From JBBQZU01 sp041749535 (GTDB lineage: Bacteria > Bacteroidota > Bacteroidia > Flavobacteriales_D > Cryomorphaceae): a stretch of 64,000 nucleotides of DNA. The stretch covers positions 5,714 to 69,713 of the forward strand of contig JBGTBE010000066.1 of assembly GCA_041749535.1 (NCBI GenBank). Direction: 5' to 3'. Shown piece after piece: positions 54,712 to 63,544 of the stretch (position 1 is its first letter; each line of letters opens with the position of its first letter). Under the pieces are notes generated by a model. It was not told the origin of the DNA and searched no databases. It saw only the letters and a program-made list of their open reading frames with translations. A program made the translations under genes and the position numbers.

Positions 54712-55470
54712 CTATCCGGTTACATAGTTCAATAATAATTTGAGGAAAGTTTGTGGATCTTCAGCGTGAAGCCAGTGACCAGAATCCATATCCGAGAAAG
54801 TTGCATTTGGGAAAATTCTTGTAATATTTTCTTTATCCCCATCGAGTATGTAATTTGATTTTGTGCCCCTTATAAAGTGAGCGGGCACATCACAGGTTAC
54901 TTCAGGTATTTCCATTAGTATTTCATCTATTTTCGATTCCAGAACCTCAGCATTCATGCGCCATGCGAAAGTGTTACTGTCTGTACGATATAAGCTCTTT
55001 AAGATAAACTGTCTAACACCTGGCTCTGGTATAAATGGCAGTATTTGATCTTCAGCTTCGGCGCGCGATGAGATCTCTTTTAGATTTACAGCATTTAAGG
55101 CATCAAATATTGGTTGGTGGTGAGGTTGATAGCGTTTGATGCCCATGTCAGCAACAATTAACTTACTTACCTTTTCAGGATAAAGCTGTGCAAACCTCAT
55201 TGCTGTCTTGCCACCCATGGAGTGTCCGAGCACAACCGTATTGTCTATGCCCTCGTCGTTCATGAAACCAAAGAGATCAGCTGCCATCAGGTCATAGCTC
55301 ATCTCATTGCTGTGGGGAGAGCGACCATGATTGCGCTGGTCTATTATATAAACTGAAAAGTTTTGGGCCAACTTTTTTGCTAGGGTGGCCCAGTTATCAG
55401 AAGAACCAAAGAGACCGTGAAGTATGATGATATGTGGTCCGCTTCCGTAATGGTTGTATGCAAGTTTCAT
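54712..55470 (-). CDS. Alpha/beta hydrolase (YbfF-like esterase)
   Basis: The 252-residue product has an oxyanion-hole motif ILHGLFGSSDNW, the nucleophile elbow GHSMGG with Ser84, and the catalytic His in DSGHWLHAEDP near the C-terminus. IIDQRNHGRSPH is typical of YbfF-type esterases that act on short acyl esters or acyl-CoA. No signal peptide is present. Its start overlaps the stop of pdxJ by four bases (ATGA). The pairing with pdxJ is one I recall from Bacteroidota, but the physiological substrate is not known. Confidence 0.9.
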   Translation of the reverse strand: MKLAYNHYGSGPHIIILHGLFGSSDNWATLAKKLAQNFSVYIIDQRNHGRSPHSNEMSYDLMAADLFGFMNDEGIDNTVVLGHSMGGKTAMRFAQLYPEKVSKLIVADMGIKRYQPHHQPIFDALNAVNLKEISSRAEAEDQILPFIPEPGVRQFILKSLYRTDSNTFAWRMNAEVLESKIDEILMEIPEVTCDVPAHFIRGTKSNYILDGDKENITRIFPNATFSDMDSGHWLHAEDPQTFLKLLLNYVTG

Positions 55471-56180
55471 CTCAATGCTTTCTGATAAAGTCTTATGGTG
55501 TTTTCAAGACCTAAGTAAAGTGCATCGCACACAAGTGCATGCCCTATAGATACTTCAAGAAGGTTCGGGACATTCTGAGCAAAGTAACGCAGGTTCTTCA
55601 GGTCTAGATCGTGGCCTGCATTTATTCCCAAACCCGCATCTGCGGCTGCAGATGCAGAATTTAAAAATGGTTCTATAGCATTCTTTTTATTGGTATGATA
55701 ATGTTCTGCATAGCTACCCGTGTACAGCTCAATTCTTTCGGCTCCTGTTTGTGCGGTAGCACTTATCATTTTTGGATCTGGGTCTACAAATATGCTAACC
55801 CTGCATCCACTGGTATGAAGTTCGGCCACCACATCTCTAAGGAAATTAAAGTGGGTAACTGTATCCCAACCTGAGTTACTTGTGAGTACGTGAGGCCCGT
55901 CAGGTACAAGAGTTGCTTGAGCTGGTTTGGTATCCCTTACCAATTTTAAGAAACGCTCGTCCGGATACCCTTCTATATTGAACTCGGTAGTGACAATCGG
56001 TGCAAGATTGTATACATCTTGGGTAGTGATATGACGCTCATCGGGGCGTGGATGCACCGTGATACCATCAGCACCAAACCGCTCACAGTCTGCTGCCACC
56101 CGCAGCAGATCGGGATTATTGCCCCCGCGTGCATTGCGTATGGTTGCAAACTTGTTGATATTCACACTTAGCTTTGTCAT
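55467..56180 (-). CDS. pdxJ: Pyridoxine 5'-phosphate synthase PdxJ
   Basis: The 237-residue product starts with KLSVNINKFATIRNARGG, the PdxJ N-terminal strand. GADGITVHPRPDERHI, EFNIEGYP, VSIFVDPD and the C-terminal ISIGHAL-like strand LLEVSIGHALVCDALYLGL are PdxJ signatures. It condenses 1-deoxy-xylulose-5-phosphate with 3-amino-1-hydroxyacetone-phosphate in vitamin B6 synthesis. It is the first gene of a two-gene unit with the hydrolase and is divergent from the CBS-protein gene. Confidence 0.95.
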   Translation of the reverse strand: MTKLSVNINKFATIRNARGGNNPDLLRVAADCERFGADGITVHPRPDERHITTQDVYNLAPIVTTEFNIEGYPDERFLKLVRDTKPAQATLVPDGPHVLTSNSGWDTVTHFNFLRDVVAELHTSGCRVSIFVDPDPKMISATAQTGAERIELYTGSYAEHYHTNKKNAIEPFLNSASAAADAGLGINAGHDLDLKNLRYFAQNVPNLLEVSIGHALVCDALYLGLENTIRLYQKALR

Positions 56181-56206
56181 CTATTTCTGGCTATATTGCG
56201 CGTCGA

Positions 56207-56214
56207 CAAAGTTA
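56207..56214 (-). promoter_or_regulatory. Putative -7 box of pdxJ
   Basis: On the minus strand this reads TAACTTTG, an exact match to TAnnTTTG, about 26 bases upstream of the pdxJ ATG. Confidence 0.45.
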
Positions 56215-56263
56215 ATTGTTCTGTCATACCACTCCCTTTAATACCCATTACCTACCTTAAGCT

Positions 56264-56926
56264 ATGAGAGCAGGAGATTTAATAAGCGACGAAATACCCA
56301 CCCTTGATGGAGGCGATAGCGGATTGTGGGCCATTCAGCTATTGGATGAGTACAAGATGCGGCATCTTCCAGTATTGGAATCTGGAAAATTTATTGGTCT
56401 GATTTCAGATGAGTCAGTACTTGAGTTGAAGGACCCTGAAGCCCCTATTAAAGATGCTACAGATTTGTTGCAACTGATTTATGTAAGTCAGGATCAGCAT
56501 GTCTATGACCTGGTAAAAGTTGCAGCGCAACATGAACTCAGTGCTGTGCCTATTCTTGATAGTAATTTCAATTATATTGGAGTTGTAAGCATATATTGCC
56601 TGGTGCGTGAACTGGCCAGGATAGCTGCCATCAATGACGAAGGCGGCATTCTTGTTCTTGAAGTCAATGAAAAAGATTATTCCCTTGCAGAAATTGCACA
56701 GATTGTTGAAAGCAATGGAGCGAGCATTTTGAGTGCCAATGTTACATCCACACCTGATAGTACCAATATGGAGGTAACCCTCAAGGTGAATAGAAATAAC
56801 ATGGACGGAATAATACAAACATTCGGACGCTATGATTATATCGTCAGCGCATCGTATCACCAATCATCGTATAAGGATATGATGGGAAATAGGTATGAAG
56901 AACTCATGCGCTATTTAAAACTCTAA
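56264..56926 (+). CDS. CBS-pair protein with C-terminal ACT-like domain
   Basis: The 220-residue product has two CBS repeats: LISDEIPTLDGGDSGLWAIQLLDEYKMRHLPVLESGKFIGLISDE (about 6-50) and LIYVSQDQHVYDLVKVAAQHELSAVPILDSNFNYIGVVS (about 70-110). The C-terminal part (GILVLEVNEKDYSLAEIAQIVESNGASIL) resembles an ACT-type fold. CBS pairs bind adenosyl nucleotides, so a regulatory role is likely; the target is unknown. It heads the CBS-Omp85-nadK-DUF6089-uppS-bamA cluster. In relatives it sits just before nadK. Confidence 0.85.
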   Translation: MRAGDLISDEIPTLDGGDSGLWAIQLLDEYKMRHLPVLESGKFIGLISDESVLELKDPEAPIKDATDLLQLIYVSQDQHVYDLVKVAAQHELSAVPILDSNFNYIGVVSIYCLVRELARIAAINDEGGILVLEVNEKDYSLAEIAQIVESNGASILSANVTSTPDSTNMEVTLKVNRNNMDGIIQTFGRYDYIVSASYHQSSYKDMMGNRYEELMRYLKL

Positions 56927-56934
56927 CTTTCCAC

Positions 56935-58350
56935 ATGTCATTATTGAAGCATTGGCTTTCACTGCTCTCAATCCTATTTGTAGCTGCCGCTGTAGCTCAG
57001 CCGGTTGAGCCATTGACACTTGATACCACAGGTAAAATGGTGGTTATAGATTTTCTGATTGAAGGCAACAAAACCACGCAAGAGCGTATCATATTGCGGG
57101 AAATGACTTTTGCACTTGGCGATTCCCTATATCTGTCAAATATCAGGGCAGGTATGGAGCAATCCAGAAACAATATTATGAATCTCCGACTCTTCAATTT
57201 TGTGGATATAGAGGCAGTGCAGGTCGAAAATGATCAAGTTATAATACTCATTTCTGTTATCGAACGCTGGTATATTTACCCTGTTCCTATTTTGGAGATT
57301 GCTCAAACTAATTTCAACACATGGTGGGAAACAAAGGAGCTAAAATGGCTCAACTATGGTGTGTCTGTATCCCACAACAATTTTAGAGGGTTGAATCAAA
57401 GACTTTCCTTGGTAATGAGGTTTGGGTATACAAAACGGTTCAGCGCATCATATAACATTCCGAATCTCAATAGAAAACAAACCCTTGGCCTCAACTTGAG
57501 TGCAGGGTATTTTGAGAATGATGAAATAGTGTATAATACGCAGAACAATGAAAGGGAATTTTATAATAACTCTGTAGATAAAGCTAGGCAATACCTTCAA
57601 TACTCAGCGGGATTGAGTTACCGAGAGAATATATACCTCACACATCTGCTTCAATTGACGTATTTCGATGCAAGGGTGAACGATACAATTCCAGCATTGC
57701 AGGCAGACTATTTCACTGGTGGAAAGAACACATCCGAGTTTCTTAGGCTCGTATACAGCATTAGTTACGATAAACGAGATTATAGACGATACCCACTCAA
57801 AGGGGTATTGCTTCAGGGCCACATGCAGCAAGATGGATTGGGTATTGTCAATAAGGAAGGCCTCAATCTCCTAACCACAACTGCTACTTACAGACACCAT
57901 CACAAGCTTTCAGACCGATTTTACCTCGCCCACGCACTCACTGGTAAGGTAAATTGGGATGAGCCTCCTTATTACCTTCTTCGTGGTCTTGGGTATGGAG
58001 ATATGGTGAGAGGATATGAATTTTATGTGATAGATGGTACCCATGTTGCGCTGATTCAGGGCAACTTCAAGTATGCAGTCGTAAAGCAGAAGTCCATTAC
58101 CATTCCATGGGTTCCTTCAGAAAAGTTTAGTGAAACTTTCATAGCGCTATATGCTAATCTTTTCTTCGATGCAGGATACGTATACGGAAAGGAGTATGAA
58201 GCACGCAATTCCCTGGTCAATGAATACCTTTACAGTATGGGAATCGGCATTGACCTGGTAACGTATTATGACAAAGTTATGCGCGTGGAAGGCTCATTGA
58301 ATGCCCTTGGTCAAACTGCTATTTACGTTCACTTTAAACAAGCCTTTTAA
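56935..58350 (+). CDS. Omp85-superfamily protein with a single POTRA-like domain
   Basis: The 471-residue product has a signal peptide (LLSILFVAAAVAQ), then one POTRA-like domain (about 35-110: VIDFLIEGNKTTQERIILREMTFALGD, NLRLFNFVDIEAVQVENDQVIILISVIERW). A barrel of about 350 residues with aromatic strands follows. LLRGLGYGDMVRGYE carries the VRGY-type L6 motif of the Omp85 superfamily, and the protein ends in Phe (IYVHFKQAF). BamA has five POTRA domains; this has one, so it is not the main BamA. It could be a specialised insertase or a lipid-linked Omp85. Its stop overlaps the nadK start by one base. Confidence 0.82.
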   Translation: MSLLKHWLSLLSILFVAAAVAQPVEPLTLDTTGKMVVIDFLIEGNKTTQERIILREMTFALGDSLYLSNIRAGMEQSRNNIMNLRLFNFVDIEAVQVENDQVIILISVIERWYIYPVPILEIAQTNFNTWWETKELKWLNYGVSVSHNNFRGLNQRLSLVMRFGYTKRFSASYNIPNLNRKQTLGLNLSAGYFENDEIVYNTQNNEREFYNNSVDKARQYLQYSAGLSYRENIYLTHLLQLTYFDARVNDTIPALQADYFTGGKNTSEFLRLVYSISYDKRDYRRYPLKGVLLQGHMQQDGLGIVNKEGLNLLTTTATYRHHHKLSDRFYLAHALTGKVNWDEPPYYLLRGLGYGDMVRGYEFYVIDGTHVALIQGNFKYAVVKQKSITIPWVPSEKFSETFIALYANLFFDAGYVYGKEYEARNSLVNEYLYSMGIGIDLVTYYDKVMRVEGSLNALGQTAIYVHFKQAF

Positions 58351-59228
58351 TGAAGATAGCAATATACGGAAAGCCTGGATATAGCAATGTGAATGCTGCA
58401 GTACCGGAGCTGATTACGCATTTGCAACAGGGTGGGTTCTACTTCGAGGTATATGAGCGTTTCGCCATCTATCTTACCGAGAATGGATTGATTTCTGAAA
58501 CGCCCATTACCTTTATTAGAGGCAATAACGATATTAGCCGATTCGACTTGCTTATTAGTGTAGGAGGTGATGGTACCCTCCTGGATACCATCACCATCAT
58601 TGGCGATTCCGGTGTGCCTATTATTGGACTCAATGCAGGCAGGCTTGGATTTATCTCAGGTCTTGATACACGCGATGTGATAGCTGCACTTGAAGCCTTC
58701 AAAAAGGGGCAGGCACATTATGATCTGCGTTCCTTACTTGCCATAGAAACCAAGAGAAAGCACTTTGGCAATCTAAATTTTGCACTCAATGAGCTTACGG
58801 TTCACAAAAAAGATACGGCTGCCATGATGCGAATCGATACATGGATTGACGATAATTTTTTGAATACCTATTGGTCCGATGGTTTAATTGTGAGCACTCC
58901 TACTGGCAGCACTGCCTACTCATTAAGCTGTGGAGGGCCCATCATCATGCCCGATGCGGACAACTTTGTTTTGACCCCAATTTCATCTCATAACCTGAAC
59001 ATAAGGCCAGTGGTAGTATCATCTAAGGCTGTAATAAGAATAAAAGCCAGTGGTCGCAGCGAGAGTTTCCTTATATCCGCAGATAGCCGGTCAGAAACTT
59101 TTCTCCCGGAAGAGGAAATCGTAATTACCAAATCACCATTCCAAATAAGACTTTTACAGCCTGAAGGCCATACCTTTGCAGACACGCTAAGAAATAAAAT
59201 GGGTTGGGGCGTAGACAAACGTAACTGA
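58350..59228 (+). CDS. nadK: NAD kinase
   Basis: The 292-residue product has the GGDGT motif at 72-76 (LISVGGDGTLLD), the GLNAGRLGFIS segment, NELTVHKKD, and the STPTGSTAYSLSCGGPI motif. These are the diagnostic NAD kinase features; the enzyme makes NADP from NAD with ATP. Its start overlaps the previous gene by one base (TAATG). It lies between envelope genes without an obvious functional link, as in other Flavobacteriales. Confidence 0.96.
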   Translation: MKIAIYGKPGYSNVNAAVPELITHLQQGGFYFEVYERFAIYLTENGLISETPITFIRGNNDISRFDLLISVGGDGTLLDTITIIGDSGVPIIGLNAGRLGFISGLDTRDVIAALEAFKKGQAHYDLRSLLAIETKRKHFGNLNFALNELTVHKKDTAAMMRIDTWIDDNFLNTYWSDGLIVSTPTGSTAYSLSCGGPIIMPDADNFVLTPISSHNLNIRPVVVSSKAVIRIKASGRSESFLISADSRSETFLPEEEIVITKSPFQIRLLQPEGHTFADTLRNKMGWGVDKRN

Positions 59229-59314
59229 CACATTCTTCGCCCATTCAGCTTAGACTACCCAATTGACCTGGGATATATTTAACAGACTATTCGCATATAC
59301 AAGTATCAAGAGTG

Positions 59315-59322
59315 TAAATTTG
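59315..59322 (+). promoter_or_regulatory. Putative -7 box of the DUF6089 gene
   Basis: TAAATTTG matches TAnnTTTG exactly. It implies that the open frame starting at 59327 cannot be translated from its first codon, and favours the ATG at 59381. Confidence 0.5.
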
Positions 59323-59380
59323 CATTTTGGAAGTGGGGTTTATTGCAATATTTTACTTGATATCCCGATTATTAGAATTA

Positions 59381-60202
59381 ATGAGGTTTGCGGTATTCAT
59401 ATTGACTTTAATGACGTCTGGGGCTTTTGCCCAATACCATGAAGTGGGTCTCATGCTCAATCAGATGCACTACATTGGTGATATAAACCAATCTAATCAT
59501 CTGCCTTCGAGATGGAGCCCGGGCATAGGAGTTATCTACAGGTACAATATCAATGACCGATTGGCTTTTAAAGGCAGTTTTCAGTACGGCAGCTTGTATG
59601 CAGCCGACGAAGACTCTGACATTGATTGGCAACAGAACAGAAACCTTCATTTCCAGTCAGATATCGCAGAATTTAGCGGTCAGATGGAAGTTAATTTTCT
59701 CACCTATGAGATTGGAGATAAGCGACGGCCCTCATCTCCATATGTATTTTTAGGGTTCTCAGTATTTCGCTTCAATCCTCAGGCTGAGTTCAATGACCGT
59801 TGGGTAGATCTTCAGCCACTTGGCACTGAAGGACAGGGCATTCCCGGATATGAGGAACGCTACCCACTTACACAGGTGAGTATTCCATTTGGATTGGGTT
59901 ATAAGTTCAACATTTGGCGAAATTTTGGTGGCGCAATTGAGTGGGGTTTCAGAAGAACTTTTACAGATTACCTCGACGATGTAAGCGGAGTTTATGTAGA
60001 TGCTGCAATTTTGGAAGACCAAAATGGACCGTTGTCCGTCATAATGGCTGATAGAAGTTTAATTCCTACGGGTCCAGCTGGTACCAATACGGATATGCAG
60101 CGGGGCGAAACCAACAGGAAGGACTATTACATTGTTGGCGGATTTATGGTAACATACAAAATTGGGAAGCCAAGAATTAAATGCCCTTCTGCGTTCAATT
60201 GA
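59381..60202 (+). CDS. DUF6089-family outer-membrane barrel protein
   Basis: The product is 273 residues from the ATG at 59381, with a signal peptide (MRFAVFILTLMTSGAFAQ). It begins YHEVGLMLNQMHYIGDINQ, typical of DUF6089. Barrel strands follow: SRWSPGIGVIYRYNINDRLAFKGSFQYGSLYAADEDS, FEV-like QMEVNFLTYEIG, SPYVFLGFSVFRFNP and VSIPFGLGYKFNIWRNFGGAIEWGFRRTF. It is an outer-membrane beta-barrel candidate of unknown function, placed between nadK and uppS as in many Bacteroidota genomes. Confidence 0.85.
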   Translation: MRFAVFILTLMTSGAFAQYHEVGLMLNQMHYIGDINQSNHLPSRWSPGIGVIYRYNINDRLAFKGSFQYGSLYAADEDSDIDWQQNRNLHFQSDIAEFSGQMEVNFLTYEIGDKRRPSSPYVFLGFSVFRFNPQAEFNDRWVDLQPLGTEGQGIPGYEERYPLTQVSIPFGLGYKFNIWRNFGGAIEWGFRRTFTDYLDDVSGVYVDAAILEDQNGPLSVIMADRSLIPTGPAGTNTDMQRGETNRKDYYIVGGFMVTYKIGKPRIKCPSAFN

Positions 60203-60208
60203 CGTAGG

Positions 60209-60239
60209 TTTTGAGTTCAGCCAAATTTTAAGACCTTTG
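60209..60239 (+). promoter_or_regulatory. Putative promoter of uppS-bamA
   Basis: TTTTG at 60209-60213 and GACCTTTG at 60232-60239 (one mismatch to TAnnTTTG) are separated by 18 bases. The -33 part overlaps the end of the DUF6089 gene region. Transcription would start about six bases ahead of the uppS ATG. Confidence 0.4.
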
Positions 60240-60251
60240 CGCACCAAAATA

Positions 60252-60995
60252 ATGAGCATTAAAGATCAAATAGACAAAGACCGTGTACCCCAGCACGTAG
60301 CCATCATCATGGATGGAAATGGACGCTGGGCTAAAAATCATGGTGAGGCTAGGATTTTTGGTCATATGAATGGGGTGAATGGAGTGAGAGAAGCGCTGAC
60401 TGCAGCCACTGAAATTGGGGTAAAATACCTTACCTTATACGCTTTCAGTACAGAGAATTGGGACCGGCCAATAGAAGAAGTTTCAGCACTTATGGACTTG
60501 CTTGTGCAAACCATAGTCAAGGAGTTGGATCAGCTTGAAGAGAATGACGTGTGCGTGAAGGCTATAGGCGATCTTAATATGCTTCCCAAAGATTGTAGAA
60601 AAGCTTTGAATGATGCAATTGCACGTACCAAGCACAAAAAGGCAATCACCGTGATTCTCGCGCTAAGCTATAGCAGTCGCTGGGAAATCACAAGGGCTGT
60701 ACAGCAAATTTCTAGGGATACAAAGCTAGGTAAATTGGACCCTGAAACCATCACCCAAGATACTTTGAACGCCTATCTGGAAACCAAAAATTATCCTGAT
60801 CCTGAATTGCTGATCAGGACAAGTGGTGAAAAGAGAATCAGCAACTTTTTACTTTGGCAAATTGCATACAGCGAGCTGCATTTTACACAAACCTTATGGC
60901 CAGACTTCACCAAAGAAGATTTTTTTGAAGCAGTTGTGGCATACCAAAATCGAGAACGAAGATTTGGAAAAATCAGTGAGCAGGTTGGTGTTTAA
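60252..60995 (+). CDS. uppS: Isoprenyl transferase (undecaprenyl diphosphate synthase)
   Basis: The product is 247 residues from the ATG at 60252; the open frame runs back to 60162, but the extra residues are not part of the family. The signature is HVAIIMDGNGRWA with catalytic Asp21. LYAFSTENWDRP, LLIRTSGEKRISNFLLWQIAYSELHF and the C-terminal AVVAYQNRERRFG follow, all standard for cis-prenyltransferases that make the C55 carrier lipid for peptidoglycan. Its stop lies inside the start region of bamA, so the two are probably coupled. Confidence 0.96.
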   Translation: MSIKDQIDKDRVPQHVAIIMDGNGRWAKNHGEARIFGHMNGVNGVREALTAATEIGVKYLTLYAFSTENWDRPIEEVSALMDLLVQTIVKELDQLEENDVCVKAIGDLNMLPKDCRKALNDAIARTKHKKAITVILALSYSSRWEITRAVQQISRDTKLGKLDPETITQDTLNAYLETKNYPDPELLIRTSGEKRISNFLLWQIAYSELHFTQTLWPDFTKEDFFEAVVAYQNRERRFGKISEQVGV

Positions 60996-63498
60996 GCAAT
61001 TCATTTTCTTATTCATCGCCTTCACCACAATGGTGAGTAATGTAGGTGCGCAGGTTTCAGTAGGCAGCTTTGAGAGTGATTACCGCAACCCTCGTGATTT
61101 CGTAATAGGAGGTATCACTGTGAATGGTGCCAGGAACTTTGACGCCCAAGCAATCATTTTATTCTCTGGATTGGCTGTTGGTCAGAAGATCACCATTCCT
61201 GGCGAGAAAGTATCGCAGGCTATAAAGAATCTTTGGAAGCAAAAGCTGTTTGATAATATTGAGGTTTCAATTGTAGAGATAAAGGGAGACAAGGTATTCC
61301 TTTCCATTGACCTTACTGAAAGAGCCAGGCTTTCGCGCTTTAAGTTTGAAGGTGTATCAAAAGGTGAGGCGGAGAACCTGAGAGAGAAAATAAACCTTAT
61401 CAGGGGAGCGATTGTGAATGAGAATCTACTCACAAACACCACCAATATCATTCGCAACTACTATGCTGAGAAAGGATACCTGGATGCAGCTATAGAAATA
61501 CAACAATTTCCGGATACCCTAGTTGCGAATAGTGAATACCTTGTTATAGACATTGAAAAGAACTCTAAAGTAAAGATTGGTATCATGAACTTTTACGGGG
61601 TCAGCAAGATACCAGAATCGAAAGTGCGCAGGGTGTTTAAGAAGACTAAGCAGAAGGGTGCCGGCAGTGTTTTCAAGCGATCCAAGTTCATAGAACAAGA
61701 ATATGCCAAGGAGAAGAAGGGAGTGGTTGAACTATACAACGAAGAGGGATTCAGGAACGCAAAGGTTGTGTCTGACTCTATTTACCGACTCCCTGATGGA
61801 ACAGTAGGTATAGACCTTTATATTCAGGAAGGTAATCAATTTTACTTTCGCGAAATTGAATTTGTAGGCAATACCAAGTACAACTCGGCAAAGCTTGTGG
61901 AAATGCTGGGAATCGCTCCTGGAGAGATTTATGACAAAACAAAGTTTGAGTCTCGCTTGTACATGAATCCATCTGGAGGAGACGTGAGCTCTTTATATAT
62001 GGACGATGGATACCTTGCATTTCAGGCCATACCCGTAGAAAAGCGCATCGTAGGTGACAGCATTGACATACAAATAAGGGTATATGAAGGAAGGCAGTAC
62101 CGCATCAACAAGGTTATTATAAAAGGTAATACCAAGACAAACGACCACGTAATTCTAAGAGAAATCAGAACCAAACCTGGTGACCTCTTCAACAGGTCTG
62201 ATATAATCAGAACCCAACGCGAACTTGTTCAATTGGGATACTTCGATCCGGAAGCTTTCGATGTGCAACCTGTGCAGAATGACCAGGATGGAACGGTAGA
62301 TATCGTGTATACCCTTGCAGAGCGCCCAAGCGATCAAATTGAGCTTTCAGGCGGTTGGGGTGCAGGCCGTATTGTGGGTACCCTAGGGGTTTCCTTTACT
62401 AATTTTTCCATAGGACGACTATTTACAGGACCCTGGAATCCACTTCCATCCGGCGATGGTCAACGCCTTTCACTGAGAGCTCAAACGAACGGTGTGTTCT
62501 TCCAGTCATACAACATGTCATTCACTGAACCATGGTTGGGAGGCAAAAAACCAAACGCTTTCACTGTAGGGTTTCAGCGGTCAGTGCAAACCAATGGTGT
62601 GTCGAGAAATAACGCGACCCCTTTCAACCCCAGACAAGCCCTTTACATCACTGGGGGTAATGTGAGCCTTGGCAAGCGACTTACTTGGCCTGACGATTAC
62701 TTCCAGATGCTTGTAGGGGTAAGCTACCTTTATTATGATATTCAGAACTTTACTTCAGGACAGGGAACGGGAATCTTTGCCTTTACCAATGGTACTTCCA
62801 ATAACCTATCTTTTGTGTTCAATATTGGTCGAAACTCAGTCTTTGACCCTATTTACCCGCGGTATGGTTCGAATATAAGGTTGAACACACGGATTACCCC
62901 TCCTTATTCCTTGTGGGATGGAGTGGATTACGCAGGAGATATTACAGAACAGCAGCGGAACAAATGGGCTGAATACTACAAGTGGAAACTCGTAGCTGAA
63001 TGGTACACTGAACTTGCGCCTAAGTTTGTGATGATGCTTAGGTCTGGATTTGGTTACCTAGGTTATTATGACCGGGACAAAGGCGTATCACCATTTGAAC
63101 GTTTTTATCTTGGTGGCTCTGCGCTTTCTGGATTTGCACTTGATGGAAGGGAGATTATTGGACTCCGTGGGTACGATGACCTCAGTCTCTCACCACCGGC
63201 GGGAGCAAATATTGTGGTAAAGAATACCCTGGAGCTGCGATACCCGCTTTCTCTCAATCCACAGGCAACGATCTTTGCATTGGGCTTTCTGGAAGCAGGA
63301 AACACGTATTTTGGAATTGAGAATTTTGATCCTTTCAGACTCTACAGAAGCGCAGGAGGAGGGCTTAGAATCTTCCTTCCAATGTTTGGTCTGATGGGTC
63401 TTGATTATGGTTGGAGATTCGATGATGTACCAGGTAGGCCAAACATGCCCGCGTCCCAGTTTCACTTTACCATTGGCATGAATCTTGGTGAACTGTAA
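60976..63498 (+). CDS. bamA: Outer-membrane protein assembly factor BamA
   Basis: About 840 residues from the GTG at 60976, which overlaps the uppS end; TTG 60985 and GTG 60988 are close alternatives. The frame is open further upstream, but only inside uppS. A signal peptide (FKQFIFLFIAFTTMVSNVGAQ) leads to five POTRA domains, the first with GGITVNGARNFDAQAIIL and later ones with RVFKKTKQKG and INKVIIKGNTKTNDHVILREIRTKPGDLFNRSDI. A 16-strand barrel follows with the L6 motif EIIGLRGYDD, ending in an aromatic strand (FHFTIGMNLGEL). It inserts the outer-membrane barrels, including SprA. Its neighbours uppS and the ompH-like gene make a typical envelope cluster. Confidence 0.95.
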   Translation: MSRLVFKQFIFLFIAFTTMVSNVGAQVSVGSFESDYRNPRDFVIGGITVNGARNFDAQAIILFSGLAVGQKITIPGEKVSQAIKNLWKQKLFDNIEVSIVEIKGDKVFLSIDLTERARLSRFKFEGVSKGEAENLREKINLIRGAIVNENLLTNTTNIIRNYYAEKGYLDAAIEIQQFPDTLVANSEYLVIDIEKNSKVKIGIMNFYGVSKIPESKVRRVFKKTKQKGAGSVFKRSKFIEQEYAKEKKGVVELYNEEGFRNAKVVSDSIYRLPDGTVGIDLYIQEGNQFYFREIEFVGNTKYNSAKLVEMLGIAPGEIYDKTKFESRLYMNPSGGDVSSLYMDDGYLAFQAIPVEKRIVGDSIDIQIRVYEGRQYRINKVIIKGNTKTNDHVILREIRTKPGDLFNRSDIIRTQRELVQLGYFDPEAFDVQPVQNDQDGTVDIVYTLAERPSDQIELSGGWGAGRIVGTLGVSFTNFSIGRLFTGPWNPLPSGDGQRLSLRAQTNGVFFQSYNMSFTEPWLGGKKPNAFTVGFQRSVQTNGVSRNNATPFNPRQALYITGGNVSLGKRLTWPDDYFQMLVGVSYLYYDIQNFTSGQGTGIFAFTNGTSNNLSFVFNIGRNSVFDPIYPRYGSNIRLNTRITPPYSLWDGVDYAGDITEQQRNKWAEYYKWKLVAEWYTELAPKFVMMLRSGFGYLGYYDRDKGVSPFERFYLGGSALSGFALDGREIIGLRGYDDLSLSPPAGANIVVKNTLELRYPLSLNPQATIFALGFLEAGNTYFGIENFDPFRLYRSAGGGLRIFLPMFGLMGLDYGWRFDDVPGRPNMPASQFHFTIGMNLGEL

Positions 63499-63506
63499 AA
63501 AAGTAG

Positions 63507-63514
63507 TATTTTCG
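63507..63514 (+). promoter_or_regulatory. Putative -7 box (TATTTTCG) of the ompH-like gene
   Basis: TATTTTCG followed by C lies 30 bases ahead of the ATG at 63545 and eight bases after the bamA stop codon. It is the same variant as at 31346 and 50874. Confidence 0.4.
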
Positions 63515-63544
63515 CTAACCCGTAAAGCCACAACTTATTTGGCC

